64,000 nucleotides of DNA from Euonymus europaeus (lineage: Eukaryota > Streptophyta > Magnoliopsida > Celastrales > Celastraceae): assembly GCA_963580455.1 (NCBI GenBank), contig OY756965.1:4042501-4106500 (forward strand). The letters run 5' to 3'. The notes beneath the pieces are model-generated. The model was not told the DNA's origin. It saw only the letters and a list, made by a program, of their open reading frames with translations, and did no database searches. Of this stretch, positions 46,511 to 58,517 are shown piece by piece; positions within the stretch are counted from its first letter, which is position 1, and the number at the start of each line of letters is the position of its first letter. The position numbers were made by a program, and so were the translations under genes.

Positions 46511-47305
46511 CTGCAATCCAAAGAGGAGAAGATAAGATGAGGTGTTAATCAGGTTCATGAATAAAGCAAAGAAAATGAATTGCAGTAGTCAATAAAATAG
46601 AAATAAAAGAATAAAAAAAGTAAGGAGAAATTCAGAACATGGATGTTTGAGATCTAAGGCAAGTAAATTATGAAAAATACTTTCATGTAATAAGCTTTCT
46701 AGATCTTGGCCTCGGTGGCCGTAAGAACATAGAACATATAAAAGCAAAGCAAATCAAGACACAATTGTGGGGTTGAGTAGAGCCTTTTGATGGTGTCTTC
46801 ATCCAATGGAAAATGAGGTATTATACTTATCCTATATAAGTAAATAACTTATAAGCCATAAATGATAAAGCAAAGGTGTTATTAGCCTGGTGAAGTAAAA
46901 AAAATCAACAACAGTGCAGTAGCCCTATCAAAGGAAAAATAAGCTAAACAAACCATAGCAACCGTTTTCTCATTGTATACCCCAGTGAAAATTAAGCTGT
47001 AATGTCAAATCAATTTCAAACAACAAAGCAAGGATCAAAGCAGTCTGTCCTTGTGATGAAAGATAGGGTAAAGTAATTGGTAACCTAGAAATAGGAATAA
47101 AGCCAATTAGATGAAGCACGTCAAGCCATGAATATCAGGTATGCTAACACACATCAGAATATCAGCACATGATTCCCCCTACTAATTAAACTTATCAATA
47201 TATATTTTCGAAACCACAAATGATGAGACCTGGAGGTGGTTCCGTTTAGATAAGAAGTAAGAAAACAACAATGAAAACACAAATTAAAGAAGTAAGAGAG
47301 CTTAC

Positions 47306-47349
47306 ATCAATCAAACCCCCAATTTCCACAAAAAGCCAGCGACAAAGGC
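47306..47349 (-). pseudogene. Captured mini-exon, source unknown
   Basis: A 44-bp segment between GTGTAG and GTAAGC encodes LCRWLFVEIGGLID. It is in phase with the exon at 48024-48119. Source gene not recognised. Confidence 0.4.
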
Positions 47350-48023
47350 CTACACGAAACCAAATGAGGTTTAAACAAAATAAGAATTGGAAGGCTCATG
47401 CAATGGAAGAAACATCCACCTAGACGGCACAAGAAGAATATCCAAGCAAAATTCTAGCAATGAATGCACCAAAGGATGTTGAAAACCCAAGCAAAAATTA
47501 ACAAAATTTATATTTTATTGTATGCTAAGCTATTTTGTGCTGCCTCCACTTGCCTGCAGAGGTAATAAGAAGTTTATTAAAACAGTGATAAAATGAAGCA
47601 CTTAAGATAGAAAACTTTTTCTACATCAGAACAATATATATTGATTTTTTACTTTAAAACAAAAGAACAACTCCACTGTAAAAAATAAACAAATGGGCAG
47701 TAAACAATAACAAAGTCTGTCAAAATAAAATTTAAGCAACTTACTATTCTATACAACAGTCAATAGTCAATGCTAGAAAGGCGAGATTATATGAGTCATT
47801 TCCCAACCACAAATTGTAAAATCCATTCAATTCAAAAATTCCCCAGAATAACATGGAACCAAAGTCTTTACGCAAATTAAAGCAATGGACTAAAGCTTAC
47901 TCATAAAAATATATTTACAAACAACCCAAATATAAACATGCTAAGAGTGTAAAACAATTACGTAAGAAACACAAAATAAAAAACATACCAGACATATTGA
48001 TAACAGCAACAATGGAATCTTAC

Positions 48024-48119
48024 CTCTTGCTATGAGAGGAGCTGGTATTACATGAGCTGTAAAATCTGCTCGTCCCAGTTTCCAAGAGAGTTCAAAGGGA
48101 GTGAATCCAAACTCATCTT
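48024..48119 (-). pseudogene. Captured exon, source unknown
   Basis: A 96-bp segment between a TTTAAG acceptor and a GTAAGA donor encodes EDEFGFTPFELSWKLG and ADFTAHVIPAPLIAR. It joins the 47306-47349 piece in frame, which suggests that both came from one gene. I do not recognise that gene. Confidence 0.45.
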
Positions 48120-48378
48120 CTTAAATACCCCAAAAACATATCGAAATCTGAAATAGGAAATATTTTAGAATATTAAAACCCCAAAATACAGAGGTGGATA
48201 TGCAAATATCATTCCTAGACAGAGGTAAAAGTATGAGATTAAGAGGAGCAGAAACGCAAATCCAGTTGAAAAGAATGAACAACAGAGGTAAAATTAACAA
48301 CGCATAAAGAACAAAACCAAGTAATAACCACTCCAATCACAATCAGTAGTAAAAGAAACACAAATTGTCCGCACTTAC

Positions 48379-48505
48379 CCATGATTGGCTCAATGCAACC
48401 ATTTTGGTTTTGTGTCGTTTAACCATGTGGTCCTTAGCTACCATGTGTTCAAGCATATAATTAGCTTGCAACAGCGACAAAAATAGTGCGCTTGATCCAG
48501 AGAGC
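48379..48505 (-). pseudogene. Captured exon, source unknown
   Basis: A segment between TTTTTTTAG and GTAAGTG keeps one open frame (LSGSSALFLSLLQANYM, then KDHMVKRHKTKMVALSQSW). Joining to the next exon is out of phase with the boundaries chosen here. The source is unknown. Confidence 0.4.
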
Positions 48506-49784
48506 CTAAAAAAATGGAATAAAACAAATTTAAGCTGTAAAAAAATAATGTAATGAAAGTCAAAAATTTAGAGGAACAAATTAATTACTTATCTTCATGT
48601 AAGAGCGAGGTTTTTTGTATAAAGTTTCGAAATAGGCAAATGTAATAAAAGGAAATTGGCATGATATTCTCAGCCAAGAACACCATTTAAACACGGACAG
48701 ACACCTAGAGAGAAAAGAAGAAGAAGAAAGAGGTGTATAACCATAGATAAAATGAGTACCAGGTCCTCTTAAAAGACACTTGAAAACATTAGCATGACAG
48801 AGGAAAAAAACCCAACCTTTTGCAGATAAGGCACGTCCAAAAACCAGAGATCCAAGCCACCAAACCAAAAATTAGCAGTTAAAAGATGAGGCGAGAAAGA
48901 CCCAACCTTTCGTAGATGATATAGCTCCGTCGAGACCACCTCTAAACAACAAAGATAGAAATAATTGATTAGGTATAAATGATAACCCCCACCAAAAAAC
49001 AAATGGAAACTAATTGGAAAGAGTAAAATCCAGGAGCATAGAGCCAATCTGGGTGAATTTAAACATGAAAACTTGGTAATTTCGTAGCCTAACCACCCAA
49101 TGGCAGAGGCCAATACAAAACCATGACAACCTGTGAAGAAAAATAAAAGAAACAAAAGCCCACACCCACACCATAATCAAAACCAGAACAACGAAACGTC
49201 ACCGATCGGTTGAGATGCCCACAAAAAAATCAAAAGACCCCAATCACGCGTCGATTGCACGAAAATAGCAAACCCAAAAAGGCGGAGGTTGGGATTATGG
49301 AGGCAAACAAAGGTCTGAAAGCGCAATCTAGAACCAGAGTGAATAGATAAGCCAGGTCCAAAAAGTAGATACATGAACCTGGGGGACTGGGAAAGGCGAT
49401 GACGTCGTTGAGCCGGTGTAGGAGGATGACGTCGTGGCATTGTCTATCTCACAGCCATATGAACGGAAGCATCGACGTGGGTGAAAGAGCAGCCACAGGA
49501 ATAGAAGGCGATTTCGACGTAGGTGCGGAACGCCGTCGTTTTACGTTCCTGGGCATTACTGGGCAGCAGTGCAGAACAACGCGCAGCACTGTTCATGAAC
49601 AGTGGGTACTCGCCCGTACACGCCGAGGAATCCTGCAAAATCGCGCGAGTAGGCGGACAAGTTACAGGCTAGACGACGCCGTTCGGAGAAGGGGAGGCGC
49701 TGCAAAATCGCGCGAGTAGGCGGAACAGGGTGGGACTCGCGCTGTGGAGGCCCGAAATCCACCCATTTTAAAGGATAGTATAGA

Positions 49785-51369
49785 TTATTATTATTATATA
49801 TATGCAATGATTGTCTATGTAAATGGCAATTCATGTTTATTAAATTTGTATATTTGTATAGAATTACGACATTTCTTTTCCACACGTCTCCTATTACATT
49901 CTATTTACTTTTCGGGAAAAAAAACCAGCCAAAACTATTTGCTTGCAATTAATAGGCAAATATGCATGCCGTTTGGGCTAATTTAAAAAGTTAATCCACT
50001 TGCATCAGGTCTTTATAACAAAAAGAATGGATTTAAAATGCAATTAATATAATGACGATTACATGCCTGAAATTAACATAAAAACTGTTTTTACCTTGAT
50101 TTTGATTTTGTCAAAACAAGGGAAATGGTTACCACGTAATGTCGCATGAATCATTCTTGTGTGATTCTAAACTTCTATCTTGTTGAACAAATCTTATGTA
50201 CTTTTGAACAAAACTAGTAAAATGAATCACAACATCACTATCACTAACACTAAAAATCAGTTCTGTTGCTCTGAAAATGTACATGTTTTTTTTTTTCGAG
50301 TTAATCATTTGAAGATTATATATGTATACATAATAAATAAATTATATATATAAAGAAAAAAAAATATTGTAAAGGTAAACTCTTGTAGAGTTTTTGTTTT
50401 TGAAGCAAATGGATAAGTGACATCTGCTTATACGGCTTGACCCATTTTGCTGGCCACCTTGATGATTCAACTTTTCTGTGGTGTTTTTATCCAATTGAAG
50501 GATGTTTGGTTTTATTCATTGTTGAAGCTTAGGCTTACTTGCATCGTTGCATATATGGCATATTAAAACTTCCTTCTACTACAATTTTGTTTGAATAGTT
50601 GAAATGTACTGATCATGTATCTCCATATAACTGCAAGTAGCCTCGGTCCAAAAGGTGCTGCATCCATCATTAATAAACAATACCAGCTCTAATATGCTCA
50701 AATGCAAACCAAATCAATGGCCTCTCATATGCTTAAAGACTTGAGATAAGAGTTCACATGGCAAGCCTTTTCTATCTGTGTGTGCAGGACCCAAGCTCAT
50801 TTTTTTGTGAAGAATGTGTTTAATGGTCCATTCAGTTTGCAATTAAAGAGTGCGTTTAATTGGGCATTGAAGATTCAGTGCATTTAAAGAAATTCCAGGA
50901 AATAGAAGAAGGTCTACAATTAAAATGCACCATGAGTTGGGCCATGGCCAATGCCAATGCCAAGGCCAGGCCCATGACTAGATCCGCATCGGCCCACACA
51001 TTTGCTTTGAAGCACTCAGATTTTTATTAAAGAATCCAAATATCCAATTGAGCAGCAAAGTCACTGAGTCGACGACTAGCAGTTGGAAGAGGGGAAATCA
51101 TGATGAAATTTCAAGGAAAAACAATACGAGAAGCAGATTCCACACGGTATAATTCTGTCTTTTTTGGTTTCACTTTCCCCACTCGATCGCAATTGTACGA
51201 TATCATCTCACTAGTTAAACGCTCATTTACTCTGTCTGTTTATCTCATGCTTACGATCATCGATCTCCTCAGTTGATAGAAATATAGGGAAATTTTAGAA
51301 AATTTTGATCCTCTTGATCACGTTTATCTCCTTATTAATCTACTTGAGATTCCTTGCCAGTAGGAATCG
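49785..51369. other. Gene-free stretch
   Basis: AT-rich right flank of the Helitron, then the promoter side of the next gene. A short low-complexity GGCCAATGCCAATGCCAAGG run lies near 50943. No gene. Confidence 0.4.
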
Positions 51370-52648
51370 ATGTCGGCGCGCTTGCTCAATTCAGGGATTC
51401 GATCCATAACAAACGAAGGTCATTCTTTGAACCAAGATCAAAGCTCCTATCATACAGTGATTGACGTCAATAGTGCAAATGATGTTTTGCGCCACAGTGA
51501 ATCAAGAAAAGTGGTAAATTTAATTCCTCCAAGCGTTTTCTTTTAAAATTTATTTAGTTTGATTTTTAATCATATATGTGTGTGTATTTATTTCAGAGAA
51601 GAATAAAGTGGTCGTTGTTACTGGGCAGTTTCATTCTAGAGATTTTGTCTATAACATTTGAGCAGTTAAGCGCATCAAAAAAGTCAATATATGGGTTTAT
51701 GTCAATGATAACGGCTTCATTGGGTTTGCTCATATCAATCATTGAGCTTTCTTTTAGAGTTCGAGTGAGTGACATGATTTCGCAACTCCTTCGAGATGCA
51801 ATGGAAAATTTTGGATTTTTAAGCTCAACTTGGCAATGGATTTGTGCGGTAGTACAATATGTTTTCATTTACAGGAAGAAGATCTACAACCCCATCAAAA
51901 TATCTGTCCTAACTCTAATCTTCCTCATCCGTGCGACAATTTCAAGATTATACAATATTTACCGTGGTGATTCTAGTACTCAGCATCTTATAAGAGGAGA
52001 GGTACAACTCAACTCATCAGAAGTTGAGGCTTCAGTCCCCCTAAGCAATGCAACGACAATTGAGGAGACCGAACCGGTGGTGCAAGATGATACTGGAGTG
52101 CTCATCTCCGCAGAGTTAAGGGACGACACCACAGTACGCCGGAGAGTCCGGTCCGGGTATATACATACGCATCTCTTCACATTAGCATTCATTAATCTTT
52201 GATTTACCTGCACTAACTATGTTGACAAACTTTCGGAAATTAAAATGTCATCGCCAGGGCAATTGAGGAGACCAAACCGGTGGTGCAAGATGATCCTGGA
52301 GTGCTCATCACCCCCAAAAAGTCAAGGGACAACACTGCAGTACGCCGGAGAGTCAGGACCAGGTATATATACATACGCGTCTCTTCACATTAACATTCAT
52401 TGATCTTTGATATACCTACACTAACTATGTTCACAAACTTTTGGAAATTAAAATGTTAAAAATCCACATCAGAAATGTTTCTTCGCTATAATCAGATATG
52501 CATTCCATATCCTGTGAAAATGATACTTCTGTATATATGTTGTCTGATTTGTATATCTAATTATCTACAGGTGCTGGTGCTGATAAAAATTTATTTCTTG
52601 ACTTCGTGCAGCCAAGATGAGCACCAGGTGGACCAGGAGCAATTGTAA
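51370..52648 (+). CDS. Multi-pass membrane protein, family not recognised
   Basis: Four exons in consistent phase (51370-51513, 51597-52156, 52258-52362, 52612-52648) give 281 aa. The N-terminus is hydrophilic. Four hydrophobic stretches follow at about 52-72, 79-101, 126-141 and 147-170 (for example SMITASLGLLISIIEL). The C-terminal tail is acidic and Thr-rich and probably cytosolic. It contains two copies of an IEET.PVVQDD.GVLI...RRRVR segment, one in exon 2 and one in exon 3. Exon 3 arose when a segment of about 200 bp (exon end plus intron start) was duplicated (52057-52252 and 52260-52457). The final exon is tiny and was chosen because it keeps the frame (SQDEHQVDQEQL). An alternative acceptor at 52571 would end after three residues. 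No function is proposed. Confidence 0.6.
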
Positions 52649-54139
52649 TTGAATTGATTATATAAATTATTCTATTTTGTCAAAAAAAATTAGAGAATAA
52701 ACAAATTACTAGTTAGATGCTCTGCAAATTTTGATTTCAATCGTGTGATTTCTCTGTTTACCACATAACTTGTAGTTGTAACTAAACCAGAAATTTTCAT
52801 GATCAAAATTAAATCATACGAGAATGAAGTCTGTTGTATGTGATGGCTCGAACAAATCATTTCACAAATTTAGTTTTTGTGCTCTATAAGTACCATAAGA
52901 ATCCATACTAACTCTCGCACTGACAGAGTTAATCATATCTTCTTGATCAGCTTAATTGAACAACTCTTTCACAATAATTATTGGTTTCTTCTCATATATT
53001 TCCGGAGGAGCTCTTTACAAAAATACTCTCACATACCGATGTTGATCATGGATTAATAGTTCCTATTGCCTCGTTAAATCCATTTCCATTTCCTGTCGGA
53101 GCTGACCCGACTTCTTTTCAAATAATGAGTGGAGGTACAAAATCTCTTCTCGGAGAAAGGGTTCAAAACCTAAGTCTGTTCTGACTCGAGATGGTGCTCA
53201 ATACAAAATCAAATCAGCGAGGAAAATCTTTCGACGTTAGTGTTATTTGATGTGAAAGCAGCTGTTCATTCTCTGGAGATTTTCCCATATTGTTTGAATT
53301 TATGTTTTCTTCATTTAGTTTGTAATGTATCTTCCTTTTTTTTCTTTTTTAAGGCTGTAATGTATCTTTGTCGTTTTGTTTTATTGTGGTTTTGTTTGAT
53401 CAGTATATGTAATGGACATTTAATTAAGGCTTAATATTTGATCGGTCTTTAAAAATAATCTTGTGATCAACTAAGGACACTCTTGAATCTTATAGGCGAA
53501 TAGATCCATGGTCCATAAAATTTATTCAATTAAGTCTAATTAATTAATTATATTTTTTTTAGGTAAAAAATTAATATCGTTTGTATTTATTTCAACAGAA
53601 ATAATTTTCTTTCTTTTTTTAACGTTGGAAACACTTTTCCATTAAAAGTTGAGTGTAATAAATTGTCATATTACATAATATCATTATCCACCCAAAGACA
53701 GTAAGATTATTCTCTTGACAAATGAATACATCAAAATTAATGTGAAAGAACCTCGTTTTCATAATCATGTTAATACAATGGAGGATTAGAATTCTAATAA
53801 TTCATTAGAAGATAAAAAGAACGGCTTAGGACCAACCTGACCTAAAATATTTTTCAACAATTAATACAGCTGTCACAATATTGAAAATTCAAAACAATTA
53901 GATCAATTCGATCGAAATAATTATCCTTTTAAGAATTACTCCAAAATAACAAATCTTATAAAGCTTGCAATTGTTAGTCCAAAACTTAAGGTGTAGAAGG
54001 AATAAATGAAAATGTTTATCAAAAATTTTGAGAGAATCTAAATCAGAAACTCAGAAATAAATAAAAAGTTTATTGTATGTGATGGCTCAAACAAATCAAT
54101 TCAGGCATATTTGAAATGATAGTGCAAGTATGGACAATA
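52649..54139. other. Gene-free stretch
   Basis: It contains the 3' flank of the membrane-protein gene, then AT-rich DNA. No domain was read in the short frames near 52981 and 53240. Confidence 0.4.
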
Positions 54140-55400
54140 AAAACAAATAATCAAAAACGTAAAAGAGTAGGGATGAGAGAAATACAAACAACGATTAGAG
54201 TGGTTCGGAGACTTCACCAAGTCCTCCTACGTTCACTATCCGGAGAAAAGTGGGTGTTAGTGATCTTTCTCAAGTAATGATCGAGGGTTTCTTGAGATTA
54301 TACTTGGAGGTTGATTTGGGTTTTGAGACAAAACTAAAGGTGGTTTTTGCGTATTTTGTGGGGATTATGGAGGATAGTAAAAAGGCAGAAAATTTTCATG
54401 TATAGTCGGAGATTCTTGCTAGAGAGGATGAAACCAGTGATTTTAGTGATGCTATTGGGATCACCAGCTTTAACAAATCGGATCATCATAGACCCTTCTC
54501 ATATTGCTAGGTGTGCACTATTCTCATCCAATATTTGATATTCACGTACAGTCTTGCCCACCTGATAATTGCCGAGCCAAGGAAATAGAGCCAAACATGT
54601 TTAATTTGCTAATGATCGAGTCCTCCTTTCCAACTGCCCCTTTTATTTACAGCATTCATTGTGAAAATGACACTGAGGATAATGGCATCATTCTCCCTGC
54701 AACTTGGCTTTATGCTTCGCTGGGTTTATGTGTTGCTAGCTTTTGTATATTGTGATATTGAAATTCAAACTTTCTTTTCATGCTTTCAGTTATTTCGACT
54801 TTTTATTTCATTTTTGTCTGATATGGTACGCGGTGGTTGTAGATGATGAGGACAGATAAAATCAAGGATAACAAAGGTCTATATGCAAATATTGATTGAA
54901 TTTCCTTTTTAATAGTTCTATTTTGTTTGAACTTACTTAAGGCTGAACTGCTTGCAATGAACAACAATAACAACAAAATTGTCAAATAAAAATGTGAATT
55001 TTGTTGTGAATTGACCGTTCGGATCGAGCAGGATTGCAGCTTCCAATGAACTTGAAATAATAAATGCGAAATTGGACACACAGATTTTACGTGGAAAATC
55101 CCTAATGAACAGGGTAAAAACCACAGACCAGTATAGAAGAATTCACTATGGAATAGAGGATTACAACATTCTCTCTAATTTAACAAGGAGAGAACAATGA
55201 CACTCTCTCTTGAACTAGGAGAAAAAACTAAAAATCTCTCAACACAAAACCTCTCTTTTCTCTCTCACTCTCACCCTCTCTTTCTCTCTACAATTGTTGT
55301 GTATTGGTGTATATTTGATTATACCTCATAATTGAGACATATAACATTAGATTATGAGGTATTTATTCATAAAATCATGTGTTTATTAGTTGTTTATCCG
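54140..55400. repeat. LTR-like retroelement fragments
   Basis: Two patches look like worn plant LTR ends: GAGTGGTTCGGAGACTTCAC...CCTCCTACGTTCAC near 54196, and ATTTTACGTGGAAAATCCCT...AACAGGGTAAAAACCACAG near 55083. No matching pair or coding region was found. Limits and class are uncertain. Confidence 0.35.
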
Positions 55401-55472
55401 TTTCTAACATTCCCCGTCGATTTTGTAGGAAATGGGAGAAAATGAAGCTGAAGTTACTGTTCAACCATCCCG

Positions 55473-55640
55473 ACGGTATTTTTAACCGTCCGGACGGTTC
55501 GTGAAGGGAGGTGGACAGATTGAAAAACACAGCATAGACCGTCCGGACGGTATTTTTGACTGTCCGGACGGTTAACTCATGAATCAAAACAGAGGCACAA
55601 AGGTGTCCGGACGACACTGTTTCCGTCCGGACACTTGTCG
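55473..55640. repeat. Left array of GTCCGGAC palindromes
   Basis: Three units spaced about 65 bp. Each holds two CCGTCCGGACGG-type palindromes (some worn) about 12-16 bp apart. Confidence 0.8.
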
Positions 55641-56613
55641 GGATTCTGCACTTTGAAACTCATTTTCTTAAGGGTATTTTGGGTAGATCAAGTTTGTAAC
55701 CAATGGGGAATGAATTTGTAAGGGTAGAATAGGTTTTAAACATTAAAACTAAGGGTAAAACCCTAGTTTTGGGGTTGGAGAAGGGGGACTATTCTAGGAG
55801 GCAGCTTTGAGGCATATTTTCCAGCATTTTTCTCTCCAATTTTTCTGCAGTTTTTCATCTGACAATTCTGTAAGAATATTGATTTTTATATATATGAGCA
55901 TGTTTATTGATATGATCATGAGTGAGTAGTCCTTATCTCTAGTTCCTAATTCTAAGTGGTGGATATGAATCTTGATTGCTCAATGTATGCCATGGAATCC
56001 ATTGTTATGGAATTCTTATTTTGATTTCTTGATAGTTGTGACTTGGGTGTTTATAAATGAGTATGTTGCTGTTATGTTGGAGAGATTTTGAGTGTAAATC
56101 TAGTTTGACGATTAGGCCAAGCCCAAAGGGGAACATTAATCCATATTATTTGGTGTATTGTATTCTAAGCATTTATCGTTAAATCTTGAAAATTTCCTAA
56201 CCAACATCACTTGTATCGAAGTCATCATAAACCCAAGTCCAATTTCATTAATTGAATGCTTTTGATTTAATTGTGCTTGCATGATTGAATTTGGGTACAT
56301 TGAGCATGGGAGAGGATTATCTACCATGATGGATTAGGACTAGAGTTCTTAAATTAATTGTTTGAACTGAATCGATTTCGTTACTTGTTTGAATCGAAAA
56401 TCAAATTACCGATTGAATCGGCCCATGTTTATTTTAAAGCTTGATATTTGTTATTCATTGTGAAATTGCATCATTACACTAAATTTGCATCCACTTCAAA
56501 TTAACCTAAACACACCTCCTCGAGACTCGACTCCGGACTCCCGGAATTTACTACTTGCCGATACCCTACACTTGGGGTAAGTCACACACACAATAAAGTG
56601 TCGGTCAAGTTTT

Positions 56614-56631
56614 TGGCGCCGTTGCCGGGGA
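56614..56631 (+). promoter_or_regulatory. Primer-binding site, tRNA-Asp type
   Basis: TGGCGCCGTTGCCGGGGA is an exact complement of the 3' end of plant tRNA-Asp, including the terminal CCA. It would prime minus-strand DNA synthesis and marks the end of the 5' LTR as lying just upstream (about 56590-56610). Confidence 0.85.
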
Positions 56632-56981
56632 CGCGTGTAAGAAGGACAATCGGATGGATTTGTAGATGCTTGTAGATGCTCTTCACCATCCAACAATAGG
56701 AGGCACTTTTGGGCTCGCTTCAAGGGTGACTTCTTATCTTTTTATTATTACTGTCTATCATTAAAAAAAATTAGGAAGTGAAGAATTGGAGGAAGGGATT
56801 AACTTAGGTCCTGTGGGCGCTGGATGTCATTTGTTTGCTGTTGTGGTAGTGGAAACGTTGAGTGAGAGAGATTTGTGCATTCATTGTTAATATTGACTGA
56901 TTGCTCCTCTTTGATACCCTGTTTATTGATTGAGATCTTGGTGTTAGTGTACTTCTTGATTTCCCTTGATAATATTTCATC

Positions 56982-58445
56982 ATGTCTATGCCTAGAGGGA
57001 ATTCTAGTTTAGCGGGGGGAGTAGGTGATGCTAAGTCCGAGAATGCTAGTGTGAATGATCGCCCTCGAGAGGGAGATATTGATGTGAATATGTTGCTTCA
57101 ATTAATTCATGCTCAACAGGCTCAACTTGAGAGACTTGCGCATAATCCACAACCTGTGGGTGATGACCATGCACAACCTAATGCTAACATGTTACCTCAA
57201 CCCATTGGGCAACCATATGTGCCCCCTCCTGTTGAGATTCAACCGCAAGTGCAGTTACAGTATGATCATCCTCATATGCATCATGGGCCACAAAATCATC
57301 AAAGGGGGGACAATCTCAATTTTCCTCCCTTGGACCAAGTTCAAATACATGAGAATCGCACTTTGAGACAACTCACTCATCCTTCCCGTCAAGCACAACC
57401 ATCATGCATCATATTGCCACGGAATCAACAGAATGTGCATCTTAAGTCTAACATGTTTCAAATGATTCCCAAGTACCATGGTATGGAATCGGAAAACCCA
57501 TATTCACATGTGCATGAGTTTGAATCTGTGTGTGTAACATTTGGAGATGCTGCTTGTAGTCAGGAAGTGTTGAAGTTGAAGTTGTTTCCATTTTCTTTGA
57601 AAGATCATGCGAAAAGATGGTTTGAGACTTTGCGCCCCCAATCCATTGCTACATGGAGGGTAATGCAAGAGGAATTCCTTAAGAAGTTTTTCCCCACACA
57701 TAGAACCATTTCACTTCAAAAGCAAATCATGAACTTTTCTTCTAAAGATCATGAAACATTTTTTCAAGCATGGGAAAGGTTCAAGGACCTACTTTTTATG
57801 TGCCCTTATCATGGTTTTGAGAAGTATCAATTGGTGAATTTCTTCCATGGTTCTTTGTCTTCTTCACTGAAGCGTCTAGTGTCCACTATGGTTCAAGGTG
57901 ATTTTTATGATAGGGACGCTGATGAAGCTTTTGTGTTCTTTGATAGCTTAGCGGAAGAGTCTAAGTCTTGGGAACCTCCTCCAGTGTCTAGACATGATCC
58001 CATTCCTTCCGCTCATGGCAAGTTTGTGTTAAGCGACCAAGACGATTTGAAAGCCAAACTAGCCATTGCGACTAGGCAACTAGAGAGTTTAGAGTTGGCA
58101 AAGGCATCCAAATCATGGGAGCCTTCTCCAGCATCTAGTGGAAAGTCGATGGTGAGTGAAATAGAAAACTTGAAATTCCAGTTAGCACACATGACTAGGA
58201 AACTCGAAACTTTCAAGTCTAGTGCACCAGTGCATGTGGTAGTGGGGGAGGATTCAAGTTGTACTCTATGTGATTCTAGGGATCATAGGACAGATGATTG
58301 TCAATCACTTCCAGCTTGCAAGGAAGTGTTGTTTGGACAAGGAATGTATGACAATAATTTTCAAAAGTCCTACCCTAATCAGAACCAAGGAAACAACCCT
58401 TCTTGGGGGAATTCCGGATGGAAGAACCAACAGAATACTGGGTAG
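56982..58445 (+). pseudogene. Retrotransposon gag
   Basis: 487 codons from ATG (MSMPRGNSS). A gag core (LFPFSLKDHAKRWFETL, then FFPTHRTISLQKQI, FKDLLFMCPYHG) lies at about 200-310. A CCHC knuckle CTLCDSRDHRTDDC (CX2CX4HX4C) follows near 420-435. The protein would form the particle that packages the element RNA. The frame ends at a TAG (58443-58445). The pol frame continues in the same phase after a second stop (TAA, 58494-58496), so gag and pol were probably one polyprotein in the ancestor. Confidence 0.88.
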
Positions 58446-58517
58446 AGGAATGATGGAAACTCTCAATTTCCACAATTCCCCAATCCACCCCAATAAGTAC
58501 CACTTTCTTCTCAAGGT

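Larger units (their letters stand above)
45265..49784 (-). mobile_element. Non-autonomous Helitron with captured exons
   Basis: On the minus strand the element opens with TCTATACTATCCTTT at 49784 and ends in a hairpin (CCGCAGCAACGCGCGG), then GCACGACG and CTAG at 45265. It sits between A and T, the Helitron target. It is 4.52 kb. No Rep/helicase gene was found, so it would depend on others. The 5' 350 bp are GC-rich with a 25-bp direct repeat (49633-49657 and 49700-49724) and an 18-bp palindrome (49587-49604). The interior holds exon-like pieces with splice signals, some from host genes. Its own direction is the same as that of the captured exons. Confidence 0.82.

Noticed and set aside
49399..49719. 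Arg-rich 106-codon frame at the Helitron 5' side
   Set aside because: It is GC-rich terminal DNA with direct repeats and a palindrome; the frame is a by-product of base composition.
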